NCBI GenBank assembly: GCA_937859595.1
Contig: CALMAH010000015.1
Span: forward strand, 1 to 64,000
Source: an uncultured Acidobacteriota bacterium
GTDB taxonomy: Bacteria > Acidobacteriota > Blastocatellia > Pyrinomonadales > Pyrinomonadaceae
Length of the DNA stretch: 64,000 nucleotides
Direction: 5' to 3'
The translations under genes were made by a program, and so were the position numbers. The notes below the pieces were generated by a model, which searched no databases, was not told the origin of the DNA, and worked only from the letters and a program-made list of their open reading frames with translations. This document shows positions 33,406-42,421 of this stretch, piece after piece (position 1 is the stretch's first letter; every line of letters begins with the position of its first letter).

Positions 33406-34462
33406 ATCCGACGAGGCGCTCTACGCCCGCAAGCGGCATCGCGTTATAGATCGACGCGCGAACTCCGCCGACCGTCCTGTGCCCCCGCAGGCCGATCATG
33501 CCCGCGGATTCGGCCTCGGAACAGAACTTCTCTTCAAGCGTTTCGTCCTGAAGACGGAACGTCACATTCATCAACGACCGCGAAACCCGCTCTGCGTGGC
33601 CGCTGTAGAATCCGTCGCTGGAATCCAAAGTGTCGTAGATCAGCGTTGCCTTTTCACGGTTCCGCTCGGCCATCGCTTCAACGCCGCCTTGTTCTTTTAG
33701 CCAGTCGCAGACCAGGCCGATCATATAAACGCCCCACGTGTTCGGAGTATTGGGCATCGAGCCGGAGTCCGCAAACGTTCGGTAATCCATAAGCGACGGC
33801 AGCCCGCGCGGGATCCTCGCAAAGAGACCTTCGCGAATAATGACAACGGTCACGCCGCTGGGCCCGATGTTCTTCTGTGCACCGGCATAGATCAGATCAT
33901 ATTTCGTTATGTCGATCGGCTTCGAAAGGATGTTTGACGATGCGTCGCACACCACCGGAACGCCGTGTGCGTCCAGGTCATAGGGGAACTCGACGCCGTC
34001 TATCGTCTCGTTCGAAGTGTAATGGACATATGCCGCCCCGCTCGTTAGCGCGACCTCGTCCTGTTGGGGAACGCTCCTAAAGCCACTTGCCGACGAATCG
34101 AACACAACGTTGATCCTCCCGAAAGGGCGAGCCTCTTCGACCGCCTTCTTACCCCACGCACCGGTTACCAGATAATCGGCCGATGAGTCTGCCGACAGCA
34201 AGTTCATCGGGACCATCGTAAATTGCAGTGTGGCTCCCCCGGACAGAAAAAGTACGCGAAGATCGTCCGGCAAACGCATCAGCTCCCTGATCCCTCTCTC
34301 TGCCTTTTCAAGTACGGCAGCAAACTGGCGCGAGCGATGGCTTATCTCCATTACCCCTGCACCGAGCCCGCCCAGCGACGTTATCTCGGCTCCGGCACGC
34401 TCTAACACAGGCTCCGGCAGCATCGACGGGCCCGAGCTGAAGTTGAGAACTCTTTCTGACAT
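33374..34462 (-). CDS. serC: Phosphoserine aminotransferase
   Basis: A 362-residue PLP aminotransferase that converts 3-phosphohydroxypyruvate and glutamate to phosphoserine in serine synthesis. Signature segments are LNFSSGPSMLPEPVL, GAGVMEISHRSRQF, LFLSGGATLQFTMVPMNLL, VTGAWGKKAVEEA, YVHYTSNETIDGVEF and YAGAQKNIGPSGVT with the catalytic Lys (AQKN). Length matches bacterial SerC. It converges with and overlaps the end of selA; the serine it helps supply is charged to tRNA(Sec) by SerRS before SelA acts, but a regulatory link is only speculative. Confidence 0.95.
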   Translation of the reverse strand: MSERVLNFSSGPSMLPEPVLERAGAEITSLGGLGAGVMEISHRSRQFAAVLEKAERGIRELMRLPDDLRVLFLSGGATLQFTMVPMNLLSADSSADYLVTGAWGKKAVEEARPFGRINVVFDSSASGFRSVPQQDEVALTSGAAYVHYTSNETIDGVEFPYDLDAHGVPVVCDASSNILSKPIDITKYDLIYAGAQKNIGPSGVTVVIIREGLFARIPRGLPSLMDYRTFADSGSMPNTPNTWGVYMIGLVCDWLKEQGGVEAMAERNREKATLIYDTLDSSDGFYSGHAERVSRSLMNVTFRLQDETLEEKFCSEAESAGMIGLRGHRTVGGVRASIYNAMPLAGVERLVGFMKDFASRNG

Positions 34463-34633
34463 ACGATAAAAGTTGTTTCGGCCCCAAAATACGATACGCT
34501 ACCACACCGCCGATGTTCAACGAAATAGAACCGACGTCACTGTGATCGAACATTCCTGAATTTCCAGATTGTTCAATATTTGAGGTAGAATTGCTTTATT
34601 CAATAAACGCCTGATCTGTGAGGCGCATCTTAA

Positions 34634-34660
34634 ACAGATGGACTTGATCTGTCCTTTTTT
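34634..34660 (+). terminator. Hairpin with T-run in the leader of the TPR gene
   Basis: ACAGAT (34634-34639) and ATCTGT (34647-34652) followed by CC and six T (34655-34660), ending 18 bases before the ATG at 34679. It has the form of a short terminator. A possible -10 box TAGAAT lies upstream at 34586-34591, which would place the hairpin inside the transcript leader. Confidence 0.4.
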
Positions 34661-34678
34661 GAGATCGGAGAAATACTT

Positions 34679-35992
34679 ATGCCTAGAACAAAAATATTTG
34701 GGATGTTCGCCGTGTTCGCGGCGGTCGTTATCTTTGGCACGGCTGTCCATGCCCAGTTGGGGCCTGTCCGCGGTGTTGTTTTGAAGTTGGAGGCGGATGG
34801 CTCGAAAACGCCCGTCACCGGTGCACTCGTTGAGCCATATCGGTCCGATATGTCCCGGGGCTCAGCACCGTCTGCAAAGACGAACGCACGCGGCGAGTTC
34901 ACCTTTGCCGGTTTTCCGCTCGGTAACCAGTATTTTCTTGCCGTAAGCGGTGAGGGAATAGAACCTGTAGTTTACCCGAATGTGCGTGCGAATATGGAGG
35001 GTATCGAGGTGCTCGTTCGTGCGGGTGACGGTAAACGCTACACCGAGGACGAGGCTCGTACCGCCCTCGTCAGTGTTCAGAAGCTGATAGCCGACAATCC
35101 GGAGGCAGCGGCCGAACAAAAGAAGCAGGAAGAGGCATATCAGCGTGAACTAGAGAAGTATAACGCTGCCAAGAAGCGTGCGGAACAGACACACCAGATA
35201 GTGAGCGCTGCGCTAAAGGACGGTGACGCTGCGTTTCAGAAGAGGGATTACGATCTCGCGATTTCCAGATTCGACGAGGGCATTAATGCCGACCCCGAAT
35301 TTGAAGGAAGCGCCCCGGTCCTGCTCAACTACAAGGGCGTAGCTCTTCGAATGCGTGGATTTAGTGCCTACGAACGATCCGTACGCGGCGATCCGGCAAG
35401 CAGAGATGCCGAAATGGCCCGTGCGAAAGCGGATTTCAACGCCTCGGCGGACACGCTCGGCCGTGGACTGCATATTCTCGACACAAAGACCAACGAGGAC
35501 CCGAAGATCCGGGAGAACATGGTCAATACTCGCAAGAGCATTCTGACAAATTTTGTTGAGACCCACCGCCTTCTCGTATTGACAAAGGCGGACCGCTCAA
35601 GGGTAAAGGAAGCGATCCCGGTCTATGAAGAGTATTTCAAGGTTGAGGCAGACCCCGCCCTCAAGCTGAAAGCTATGGTGACGCTCGGCGACATCCTTCG
35701 TGAATCGGGTGAGGCCGAGGATGCGATAAACGCCTACCGAAGGGCACTCGAGGTGGATCCCAGTAACTATGACTCTATGGCGGGACTCGGGCTCTCTCTT
35801 TTCAACGTAGGCGTAGTCGAGGACAGTACCGAAAAGATGCAGGAGGGCCTCAATATCATGCAGCAGTTTGCTGATAATGCCCCCGATTCTCACCCGCTAA
35901 AGGCGAGCGTTCGCGAGGCGGTCGACTATTTGAAGACCGAGCAAAAGCTTACGCCTCAGCGAAGGCCGGCACCCCCGCGTCGCCGCGGCTAG
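34679..35992 (+). CDS. Exported TPR protein with carboxypeptidase-regulatory-like domain
   Basis: A 437-residue exported protein. Signal peptide to about residue 25 (VFAAVVIFGTAVHAQ). Residues 26-110 form an Ig-like carboxypeptidase-regulatory domain (VTGALVEPYRSD, NARGEFTFAGFPLGNQYFLAV). From about 160 there are TPR units (AFQKRDYDLAISRFDEGINADPEF and AEDAINAYRRALEVDPSNYD), then a basic, Pro-rich end (RRPAPPRRRG). Such proteins probably scaffold envelope complexes. GGAG precedes the ATG, and a strong terminator follows the gene. Confidence 0.85.
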   Translation: MPRTKIFGMFAVFAAVVIFGTAVHAQLGPVRGVVLKLEADGSKTPVTGALVEPYRSDMSRGSAPSAKTNARGEFTFAGFPLGNQYFLAVSGEGIEPVVYPNVRANMEGIEVLVRAGDGKRYTEDEARTALVSVQKLIADNPEAAAEQKKQEEAYQRELEKYNAAKKRAEQTHQIVSAALKDGDAAFQKRDYDLAISRFDEGINADPEFEGSAPVLLNYKGVALRMRGFSAYERSVRGDPASRDAEMARAKADFNASADTLGRGLHILDTKTNEDPKIRENMVNTRKSILTNFVETHRLLVLTKADRSRVKEAIPVYEEYFKVEADPALKLKAMVTLGDILRESGEAEDAINAYRRALEVDPSNYDSMAGLGLSLFNVGVVEDSTEKMQEGLNIMQQFADNAPDSHPLKASVREAVDYLKTEQKLTPQRRPAPPRRRG

Positions 35993-36015
35993 GCCATCGC
36001 ACATTGCTCCGATCC

Positions 36016-36047
36016 GGACCGGCTCAGCTTTGGGCCGGTCCTTTTTT
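36016..36047 (+). terminator. Intrinsic terminator after the TPR gene
   Basis: GGACCGGC (36016-36023) pairs with GCCGGTCC (36034-36041), followed directly by six T (36042-36047). Confidence 0.9.
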
Positions 36048-36154
36048 GTCCGGTGGGTCTTCGTTCCCCCGCCCCTTTGTCACAAAGCGATGCCTGACGG
36101 TGTTCTCCTCATTGAAAGACATACAAACATAACCAGTCATACGGAGGAGAATTT

Positions 36155-37060
36155 ATGCAACGATCATCAATCACAAAGCTTTCATCGGCGTTCACCGCGC
36201 TAATTATAATTGTCTTTGGTTCATACGTTATTGCGGCCCAGACAGAGATAAGCGGCACCTGGACCGCCCGCGAAAGCCAGAAGTCGCCCGGCAAACTGCA
36301 GATCGGGTTTGAGCGAACACAAGGGGTCAGAGGACAGAACCATCATTCGAGCAGCTTTGATCTCGAAGATCTCCGCGGGATCAGCCGCAGCCAGATAGTC
36401 AACGGCCGTGTGGCGTTCAGCATCGTACGCGAAGCCGGAACGATCGAATGCACCGGAGATTTCGTTGACGGCCGGGGAAGCGGGACCTATCGTTTTATTC
36501 CCAACTACGGCTTTGCCGATGGGCTTCGGGCACGCGGCTTTGACGTTGACAGCCAGGGACGCGGTTCGCAGAGCATCGAAGAAAGACTCTTTGCCGCGGC
36601 CGCTCTCGATGTGAAGATGGCGCTCGCCGATGACCTTGTTTCCGCAAACTTTGGCAAACTCACCATGGGTGATCTTTTCAAAGCGACCATCTTCAAGATC
36701 GATGGACGATTCATGTCCGAGATGAAAGCAACCGGGTTCCCCAATCTTTCGATGGAAGACCTGGTCAAGGCTCGCATTTTCAAGATCGACGCAGAATTTG
36801 TGCGGATGGTAAAGGACATGGGTTTCGGGGCAGATAATTTCGAAAATCTGGTTAAGTACAGCATTTTCAAGGTAACGCCCGAGTTTCTGAGCGAGTTGAG
36901 GAATGAGGGCCTGACCGATCTTGGTCCTGAGGATGTTGTAAAACTGAGGATCTTCAAGATAGATGCAGCATTTGTCCGCCAGGCTCGAGCTGAGAACCCG
37001 AACGCAACCGTTCAGGACATCGTTAATAAAAAGCTCGGTGTCTGGGTGAAGGTCAAGTAA
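36155..37060 (+). CDS. Exported protein with four 36-residue repeats
   Basis: A 301-residue exported protein; AGGAG sits close to the ATG at 36155. Signal peptide to about residue 28 (IIIVFGSYVIAAQ). Residues 30-130 are beta-rich (TWTARESQKSPGKLQIGF). From about 165 the sequence contains four tandem units of roughly 32-36 residues with the core LVKARIFKIDAEFVRMVKDMGF; each begins with an L-x-D-L-x-K element and carries the word IFKI or IFKV. Similar units occur in BlaR-type sensor proteins of acidobacteria, as I recall. Function unknown; perhaps a protein-interaction domain in the periplasm. Confidence 0.8.
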   Translation: MQRSSITKLSSAFTALIIIVFGSYVIAAQTEISGTWTARESQKSPGKLQIGFERTQGVRGQNHHSSSFDLEDLRGISRSQIVNGRVAFSIVREAGTIECTGDFVDGRGSGTYRFIPNYGFADGLRARGFDVDSQGRGSQSIEERLFAAAALDVKMALADDLVSANFGKLTMGDLFKATIFKIDGRFMSEMKATGFPNLSMEDLVKARIFKIDAEFVRMVKDMGFGADNFENLVKYSIFKVTPEFLSELRNEGLTDLGPEDVVKLRIFKIDAAFVRQARAENPNATVQDIVNKKLGVWVKVK

Positions 37061-37086
37061 GATCCGCCAAGATCAGATTCGCGATA

Positions 37087-37113
37087 GGGCCGGTCCTTAG
37101 CCGGCTCTTTTTT
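37087..37113 (+). terminator. Intrinsic terminator after the repeat protein gene
   Basis: GGGCCGG (37087-37093) pairs with CCGGCTC (37101-37107, one G-T pair), followed by six T (37108-37113). Confidence 0.85.
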
Positions 37114-37114
37114 G

Positions 37115-37144
37115 TTTACCTGCTTCCCGCAGCCGTGCTAGACT
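37115..37144 (+). promoter_or_regulatory. Promoter of the beta-helix gene
   Basis: TTTACC (37115-37120), an 18-base spacer and TAGACT (37139-37144) preceded by TG at 37136-37137, the same extended -10 as at 20532-20540. Confidence 0.45.
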
Positions 37145-37205
37145 TGGGATGTTAAAAAGGGTTTAAACTCACCCGCGTGTCTCGCCCGGCTCCCCGACAT
37201 CAGCT

Positions 37206-38894
37206 ATGAAGATCGAACTAAGGATGCTTGTATTGACGTTGCTGTTCGCTTTGGCCGTTCTGCAGGTATCCGGAGCCGTTTACGAGGTCAGGCCGGGCAC
37301 GGCGATGACCACTATTGCACAGGTGCCGTGGGCGACTCTCCAGCCCGGTGATACTGTCCTGATCCATTGGCGAGCCGAACCCTACAAGGAAAAATGGGTC
37401 ATTTGCAGGCAGGGTACTGCCGAGAATCCGATAACCGTAAGCGGCGTTCCGGGCCCGAATGGCGAGCTGCCGATAATAGATGGAAACGGAGCTACGACGC
37501 CATCTAACCTTAACTTCTGGAGCGAGCAGCGAGGGGTTATAAAGATCGGCGGAGCAAATGTGCCAGCCGATACAATGCCTCGACATATCATTATTGAGAA
37601 CCTGGAGATACGCGGTGCTCACCCGGACTATCAATTCACCGGCCGCAACGGTAATCTGCAAAGCTATGCCTCCGCGGCTTCGCCCATCTTTGTCGAAAAG
37701 GGCGAGTTCATCACTGTTCGGAACAATATAATCACCGATGGAGCAAACGGGTTTTTTGTCGCGTCCAGCGACAGCGCCGTTTCGCGGAACATCGTGGTCG
37801 AAGGTAACTATATCTACGGCAATGGCATAGTAGGCAGCATCTTTCAGCACAATAATTACACCGCCGCGATAGGAATAGTTTTTCAATACAATCGTTTTGG
37901 GCCGCTTCGAAGCGGTGCACCCGGTGTCAACCTAAAGGACCGCTCGGCCGGCCTTGTTGTCCGCTATAATTGGATCGAGGGCGGCAATCGAAATATCGAC
38001 ATGGTCGATGGCGAGGACACGGCGATCATCCGCAACGCGCCGGAATATCGGAAGACTTTCGTTTACGGGAACATCCTTATCAAACAGGACGGCGGAAACA
38101 ACCAGGTGGCTCATTACGGCGGCGATAGCGGCAACACGGCAAACTATCGGAAAGGAAAGCTCTATTTCTATAACAACACGATCTATTCGATAAGAGCAGG
38201 CAACACGACGGTGCTCCGGCTCTCGACCAATGACGAACAGGCCGATCTGCGCAATAACATATTCTTCAACACGGCCGCAGGTACCAGTCTCGCAATGCTT
38301 GCCGAATCAGGAACGCTGACGCTTGCAAACAACTGGGCAAAAACGGGGTGGAGAAATTCGCACGATGGCGGTTTTAACGGCACCATAACCGGCGGAGCGA
38401 CGATGGTGACGGGAACCGCACCCGGCTTTTCAAATGCATCGCTGCAGGAATTTGGCCTAACGGAAAATGCACAGGCACGCGACGCGGGCACGGCGCTGCA
38501 CACGGACGTTTTGCCGGATCATAACGCTGTCCGCCAATACGTAAAACATCAGACAAGCATGGCAAGACCCGTAAGCGGCCAGTTTGACCTAGGGGCTTTT
38601 GAATATTCCGCCGCTGTCCCGATGCAGATATTGACCACATCGCTGCCGGTGGCTTTCCGATCGCGTCATTACAACCAAGCACTGCAAGCTGAAGGCGGTT
38701 CGGGGTCGTTTGTCTGGTCGGTTTCTTCGGGCAGCCTGCCAGCGGGCCTGATCCTTGATCCGCAGACCGGAATCATCCGCGGAAGGCCCCGCGCAAATTC
38801 ACCGACGGCGTTTACTGTCACAGTCGCCGATGCCAACGACGCAACGGCAACTGCGGTCCGGGACCTTACCATCAGCGTAAGACTGCATAACTAG
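37206..38894 (+). CDS. Exported parallel beta-helix protein with C-terminal Ig-like domain
   Basis: A 562-residue exported protein. Signal peptide to about residue 24 (LLFALAVLQVSGAVYEV). Residues 25-450 show the repeated strands of a right-handed beta-helix (IIIENLEIRG, ITVRNNIITDGANGFFV, IVVEGNYIYGNGI, LVVRYNWIEGGNRNIDMVDG), as in polysaccharide lyases and pectate-lyase-like proteins. The last 90 residues are a putative-Ig (He_PIG type) domain: LPAGLILDPQTGIIRGRP. It may bind or cleave a polysaccharide at the surface, but no catalytic site can be named. Confidence 0.8.
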   Translation: MKIELRMLVLTLLFALAVLQVSGAVYEVRPGTAMTTIAQVPWATLQPGDTVLIHWRAEPYKEKWVICRQGTAENPITVSGVPGPNGELPIIDGNGATTPSNLNFWSEQRGVIKIGGANVPADTMPRHIIIENLEIRGAHPDYQFTGRNGNLQSYASAASPIFVEKGEFITVRNNIITDGANGFFVASSDSAVSRNIVVEGNYIYGNGIVGSIFQHNNYTAAIGIVFQYNRFGPLRSGAPGVNLKDRSAGLVVRYNWIEGGNRNIDMVDGEDTAIIRNAPEYRKTFVYGNILIKQDGGNNQVAHYGGDSGNTANYRKGKLYFYNNTIYSIRAGNTTVLRLSTNDEQADLRNNIFFNTAAGTSLAMLAESGTLTLANNWAKTGWRNSHDGGFNGTITGGATMVTGTAPGFSNASLQEFGLTENAQARDAGTALHTDVLPDHNAVRQYVKHQTSMARPVSGQFDLGAFEYSAAVPMQILTTSLPVAFRSRHYNQALQAEGGSGSFVWSVSSGSLPAGLILDPQTGIIRGRPRANSPTAFTVTVADANDATATAVRDLTISVRLHN

Positions 38895-38897
38895 TTG

Positions 38898-39548
38898 TCA
38901 TTCAAATTGTTTTTGAAATTCGTTGAACTGCGAACGCAGCTCAGAGACCTCGTCCGAGAGCCGTGCGATCTCTTTCTCGAGGTCCTCGATCTTATTGCCG
39001 GAGACCGCCGCCGATGTTTGCACCTGTTCACGAACGACCGGGGTCGGCTCCGCGGGCCCGCTCAACAGATGAGCGTATCGGGATTCTTTCTGGCCAGGCT
39101 GACGCTCGAGTCTTACGACCAACGGTTCGTCCCTGTCTGCGAGTGTGTCCAGCGTCTCCTGCACTTCGGGCAACGAGCCGAATTCAAATAGCCTGTCTGA
39201 ACGGCCCCGCAACTCTCCGACGGTCTGCGCCCCCCTAAGCAGCAATAGGGTCATTACCGCAACGGCCGGTTCATCCAGTTCGAGGACCTTAGGTAACATG
39301 TGTTTATACTTCACAGCCCGGCTCGAACTGCCGTAGTAAAGATAAACAAGGTTCTTGTCCCGGAGACTGTCGATCGCCGCCAGGATCTCGGTTTCGCCGA
39401 GCGACATAACGGGGTCGCGGTTGCTTTTTTGATTGCACGCGGCGGTAAGAGCATTCAAGGTTAGAGGATAGTATTCCGGGGTGGTAAGCTGTTTTTCCAC
39501 CAAACTACCGAGAACACGGGCTTCGATCTCATTTATTACGGTCGGCAT
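38898..39548 (-). CDS. YceH-family protein (DUF480)
   Basis: A 216-residue protein of the widely conserved YceH/DUF480 family, made of two winged-helix domains: MPTVINEIEARVLGSLVEKQ, YYPLTLNALTAACNQKSNRDP, and VMTLLLLRGAQTVGELRGRSDRL. The last 40 residues are a coiled coil (KIEDLEKEIARLSDEVSELR). Molecular role unknown; a DNA-binding function is suggested by the fold. It converges with the beta-helix gene almost without spacing. Confidence 0.92.
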   Translation of the reverse strand: MPTVINEIEARVLGSLVEKQLTTPEYYPLTLNALTAACNQKSNRDPVMSLGETEILAAIDSLRDKNLVYLYYGSSSRAVKYKHMLPKVLELDEPAVAVMTLLLLRGAQTVGELRGRSDRLFEFGSLPEVQETLDTLADRDEPLVVRLERQPGQKESRYAHLLSGPAEPTPVVREQVQTSAAVSGNKIEDLEKEIARLSDEVSELRSQFNEFQKQFE

Positions 39549-39646
39549 ATTTCTCGTCCCTGATCAATAATACTCCGCCGTCGCACCGATCTGGAACTTC
39601 GCTTTTGTATAGTTCGTCAGTTTGCGGGAAAATTCATTGTTTGGAG

Positions 39647-40270
39647 ATGAACGTTTTTATACCTCGAGCTGTTGATGAACTGACCACCGCGTTCGACCGT
39701 TTGCGCACGGCCGCGGTTATCGGTTGCGATACTGAGACATCGGGCCTCGATCCCCGGACCGGCAGATTGTTTTCGGTTCAGTTCTCAGATGGTGAATTCA
39801 ATGTTCTGGTACCCATATCCGAGGGCGTCTCGCTCGGGCCGCTTGCCGATATTCTCACTGATAGGAGGGTAACGAAAGTTTTTCACAACGCGCGGTTCGA
39901 CATCGAGTATCTCGCTGAGGCCGGCTATCAGACAACTAACGTTTTTGACACAATGGTGGCCGAAAAGGTCCTTACTCGCGGTGCCGGCCAATCGTCCTCG
40001 CTTGCGGAAACCCTCTATCGACATTTCGCGGTAGATCTTGACAAATCGCAGCGGGCGAAATTCGGACGAAAATGGGATGGCAACTGGACACCTGCACTGA
40101 TCGACTATGCTCTCTCCGATGTCGTTTACCTGCCCGAACTTATGCGAGTGCAGATCGACTGGCTAAAGAAGCTCGGGCTTGAACCGGAGTTTGAAAGGCA
40201 GATGTCCCGGATCAGCCGGCGTCATCAGGCTGATGAGTCAACGAAGGACGCCGACGAACCGATGCCGTGA
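39647..40270 (+). CDS. RNase D-like 3'-5' exonuclease
   Basis: A 207-residue DEDDy exonuclease lacking the HRDC domains of full-size RNase D. Catalytic acids are visible: Asp28 and Glu30 (CDTETSG), Asp85 (HNARFD), and Tyr154 with Asp158 (DYALSDVVYL). ATG at 39647 has GGAG directly before it with no spacing, so the TTG at 39605 cannot be excluded. It probably trims 3' ends of structured RNAs. It ends in a Lys/Asp-rich tail. Confidence 0.88.
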   Translation: MNVFIPRAVDELTTAFDRLRTAAVIGCDTETSGLDPRTGRLFSVQFSDGEFNVLVPISEGVSLGPLADILTDRRVTKVFHNARFDIEYLAEAGYQTTNVFDTMVAEKVLTRGAGQSSSLAETLYRHFAVDLDKSQRAKFGRKWDGNWTPALIDYALSDVVYLPELMRVQIDWLKKLGLEPEFERQMSRISRRHQADESTKDADEPMP

Positions 40271-40403
40271 GTTCGCAGAAAAAATTTGTCGTGTTGAGAG
40301 AAGCCGTACAAAGTTCGACGCTTTTGTCTCTCTCGATCCGGCACGCTAGTTGGAGGCACGTTTCGCGGTATTTTTAGAATTGGTATTTAATAGCTCTAGA
40401 TCT

Positions 40404-41816
40404 ATGAAACAGAAAATTGTCGTTCATTCGCTCGCTCTTCTTTTCTTTTCGCTTCTGCCCGCTCTCGGTGTCCACGCAGATGCTGTTGACCGCCTCGTAA
40501 AAGAGCATATGCGGGAACGCAACGTCCCCGGGGCCGCGGTCGCCGTGCTAAAGAAAGGAAAGCTTGAAAAGCTTGGTATTTACGGCTTGGCAAGTGTGGA
40601 GTTTGATGCACCGGTCACACGCGATACGGTTTTTGAGATCGGCTCCGTTTCAAAGCAAATGACGGCCGCGGGCATAATGCTGCTTGTCCAGGATGGGAAG
40701 GTCCGGCTGGATGAAAGGATCTCCGCATATCTTCCTAACACACCCGACACTTGGAAAGATGTCACCGTTCGTCATCTGCTAACGCATACATCGGGGATAA
40801 AAAGCTACACAGGCCTGTCAGGATTTGAACTATCCCGGCGGCTTACGATGGAGCAGTTCATCAAACAGCTATCCGAACATCCGCTGGAGTTCACGCCCGG
40901 CGAAAGAAATATCTATAGCAACAGCGGCTACAATCTGCTCGCGTATATTATTCAAACTCAAAGCGGAAAACCATTTATGGACTTTATGCGCGAGCGGATC
41001 TTCCTGCCTCTCGGAATGACCCGGACCGGCGACCGCGACCCTCGATACATTATCAAGAAACGCGCGGCCGGCTATGAATGGAGGGAGAACGGCTTGAGCG
41101 GGCGCGACGGCAGCCTTACCGATCTGATGGGGGCGGGTTCCATCACCTCTACCATTGACGACATGATCAAATGGGAGATGGCACTTCGCGGCGACCGCTT
41201 TCTTTCTCCCGAGAGTAAACGTGAAAAGTGGACCCAGTTTACCTTCAACAACGGCGAGCGGTCGGTGTACGGTCTCGGTTGGCGTATATCGGACGTGCGC
41301 GGACACCGGCTTGTTGGGCACACGGGCCAGACTGCCGGATTTGGCGCCGCGAACTTCAGATATACCGAGAACGACATCACCGTGATAGTTTTAACAAATC
41401 TTGGCGAGATCGGTTTACCCGGTCCCTTTGCGGCAAGCATTGCAAAGATCTATATCCCGACGATGTCATTAAAGGCCATGAAGCCATTTCACGATCCCGA
41501 CCCCGAACGCACCGGCCGGTTTCAGGAAGCTCTTAGCGGCAGGTTGGCAAACAAGCCGAGTGCGGATATCTTGTCCGCCGGACTCATTCGCTCGCTCTCC
41601 ACTCAACGCGCTCGTGCCGCCAATGAAAGGCTCGCAGCCTATGGCCAGATACAAAGATTTGTATTTGCAGGGGACGAGACAATAGACGGAAAACAGGTTT
41701 TTCGTTATCTTGCCGAAACCGGAAAGCGTGTTTTCCTCTGGCGCTTTTCTCTGGACGAGGATGGCAAGATCACAGAAATGACGCTCGAGGAAGAGGAGGG
41801 CTTTTATCGCCGGTGA
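40404..41816 (+). CDS. Exported serine hydrolase, class C beta-lactamase fold (1)
   Basis: A 470-residue exported protein. ATG at 40404 is preferred over 40350 because the signal peptide (KQKIVVHSLALLFFSLLPALGVHA) starts there. The penicillin-binding fold is shown by Ser81-x-x-Lys84 (GSVSKQM), Tyr171-Ser-Asn (YSNSGYNLL) and His306-Thr-Gly (GHTGQTAGF). Such proteins are D-amino-acid peptidases or esterases rather than resistance enzymes. The C-terminal 140 residues are a separate beta-rich domain. First of three similar hydrolases within 10 kb. Confidence 0.9.
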   Translation: MKQKIVVHSLALLFFSLLPALGVHADAVDRLVKEHMRERNVPGAAVAVLKKGKLEKLGIYGLASVEFDAPVTRDTVFEIGSVSKQMTAAGIMLLVQDGKVRLDERISAYLPNTPDTWKDVTVRHLLTHTSGIKSYTGLSGFELSRRLTMEQFIKQLSEHPLEFTPGERNIYSNSGYNLLAYIIQTQSGKPFMDFMRERIFLPLGMTRTGDRDPRYIIKKRAAGYEWRENGLSGRDGSLTDLMGAGSITSTIDDMIKWEMALRGDRFLSPESKREKWTQFTFNNGERSVYGLGWRISDVRGHRLVGHTGQTAGFGAANFRYTENDITVIVLTNLGEIGLPGPFAASIAKIYIPTMSLKAMKPFHDPDPERTGRFQEALSGRLANKPSADILSAGLIRSLSTQRARAANERLAAYGQIQRFVFAGDETIDGKQVFRYLAETGKRVFLWRFSLDEDGKITEMTLEEEEGFYRR

Positions 41817-41922
41817 CGAGGAGCCTGGCCGGTCGAAGGGCCGGGAGAGTCTTCCGAACGATCCGCTCCGTTGCAAGACATTTCATTTTCTTACACATAG
41901 CGCATAAAACTTAAAGAAAAAC

Positions 41923-41951
41923 TTTACACAATTTAATAAAGTTGTGATACG
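41923..41951 (+). promoter_or_regulatory. Promoter of the histone H1-like gene
   Basis: TTTACA (41923-41928), a 17-base spacer and GATACG (41946-41951) preceded by TG at 41943-41944. An alternative -10, TATAAG, lies at 41953-41958. Confidence 0.4.
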
Positions 41952-42005
41952 TTATAAGACGGTTACTTTAGCTTTACCCAAATCCACTTTGAATTGAATT
42001 GAAAT

Positions 42006-42335
42006 ATGGCAGCAAAAAAACCAGCTACAAAAGCACCAGCGAAGAAGGCACCCGCCAAGAAGGCGGCTGCACCGAAGAAGGCGGCTCCGGCCAAGAAGGC
42101 AGCTCCTGCTAAGAAAGCGGCTCCTAAGAAAGCAGCAGCAAAGAAGGCAGCTCCTAAGAAGGCGGCAGCAAAGAAGGCAGCTCCTAAGAAAGCAGCAGCA
42201 AAGAAAGCGGCTCCGAAAAAGGCAGCTCCTAAGAAGGCAGCCCCGGCCAAGAAAGCCGCGGCAAAGAAACCCGCAGCTAAGAAACCTGCAGCGAAAAAAC
42301 CTGCAGCGAAAAAGCCGGCGGCAAAGAAAAAATAG
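42006..42335 (+). CDS. Lys/Ala/Pro-rich histone H1-like protein
   Basis: A 109-residue, extremely basic protein made only of short units of the form KKAAPKKAAAKKAAP, with over 40 lysines and no acidic residue. The gene itself is repetitive (GCTCCTAAGAAGGCGGCAGC units). Similar proteins resemble the C-terminal tail of eukaryotic histone H1 and bacterial HctB/AlgP, which bind and compact DNA. It is probably nucleoid-associated. A bidirectional terminator follows. Repeat number is likely to vary between strains. Confidence 0.8.
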   Translation: MAAKKPATKAPAKKAPAKKAAAPKKAAPAKKAAPAKKAAPKKAAAKKAAPKKAAAKKAAPKKAAAKKAAPKKAAPKKAAPAKKAAAKKPAAKKPAAKKPAAKKPAAKKK

Positions 42336-42369
42336 TCGTTACGACATTCATCAAGATCTCAAACTAAAA

Positions 42370-42399
42370 GCCCGACGAATTTTTCGCCGGGCATTTTTT
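42370..42399. terminator. Terminator shared by the H1-like gene and clpA
   Basis: GCCCGACGA (42370-42378) and TCGCCGGGC (42384-42392) form a stem with one mismatch, followed on the + strand by seven T after an A. It lies between two convergent genes; the arms work in both directions but the T-run is on the + strand. Confidence 0.8.
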
Positions 42400-42421
42400 T
42401 GTTTGATATTCGCGGTCGAGA

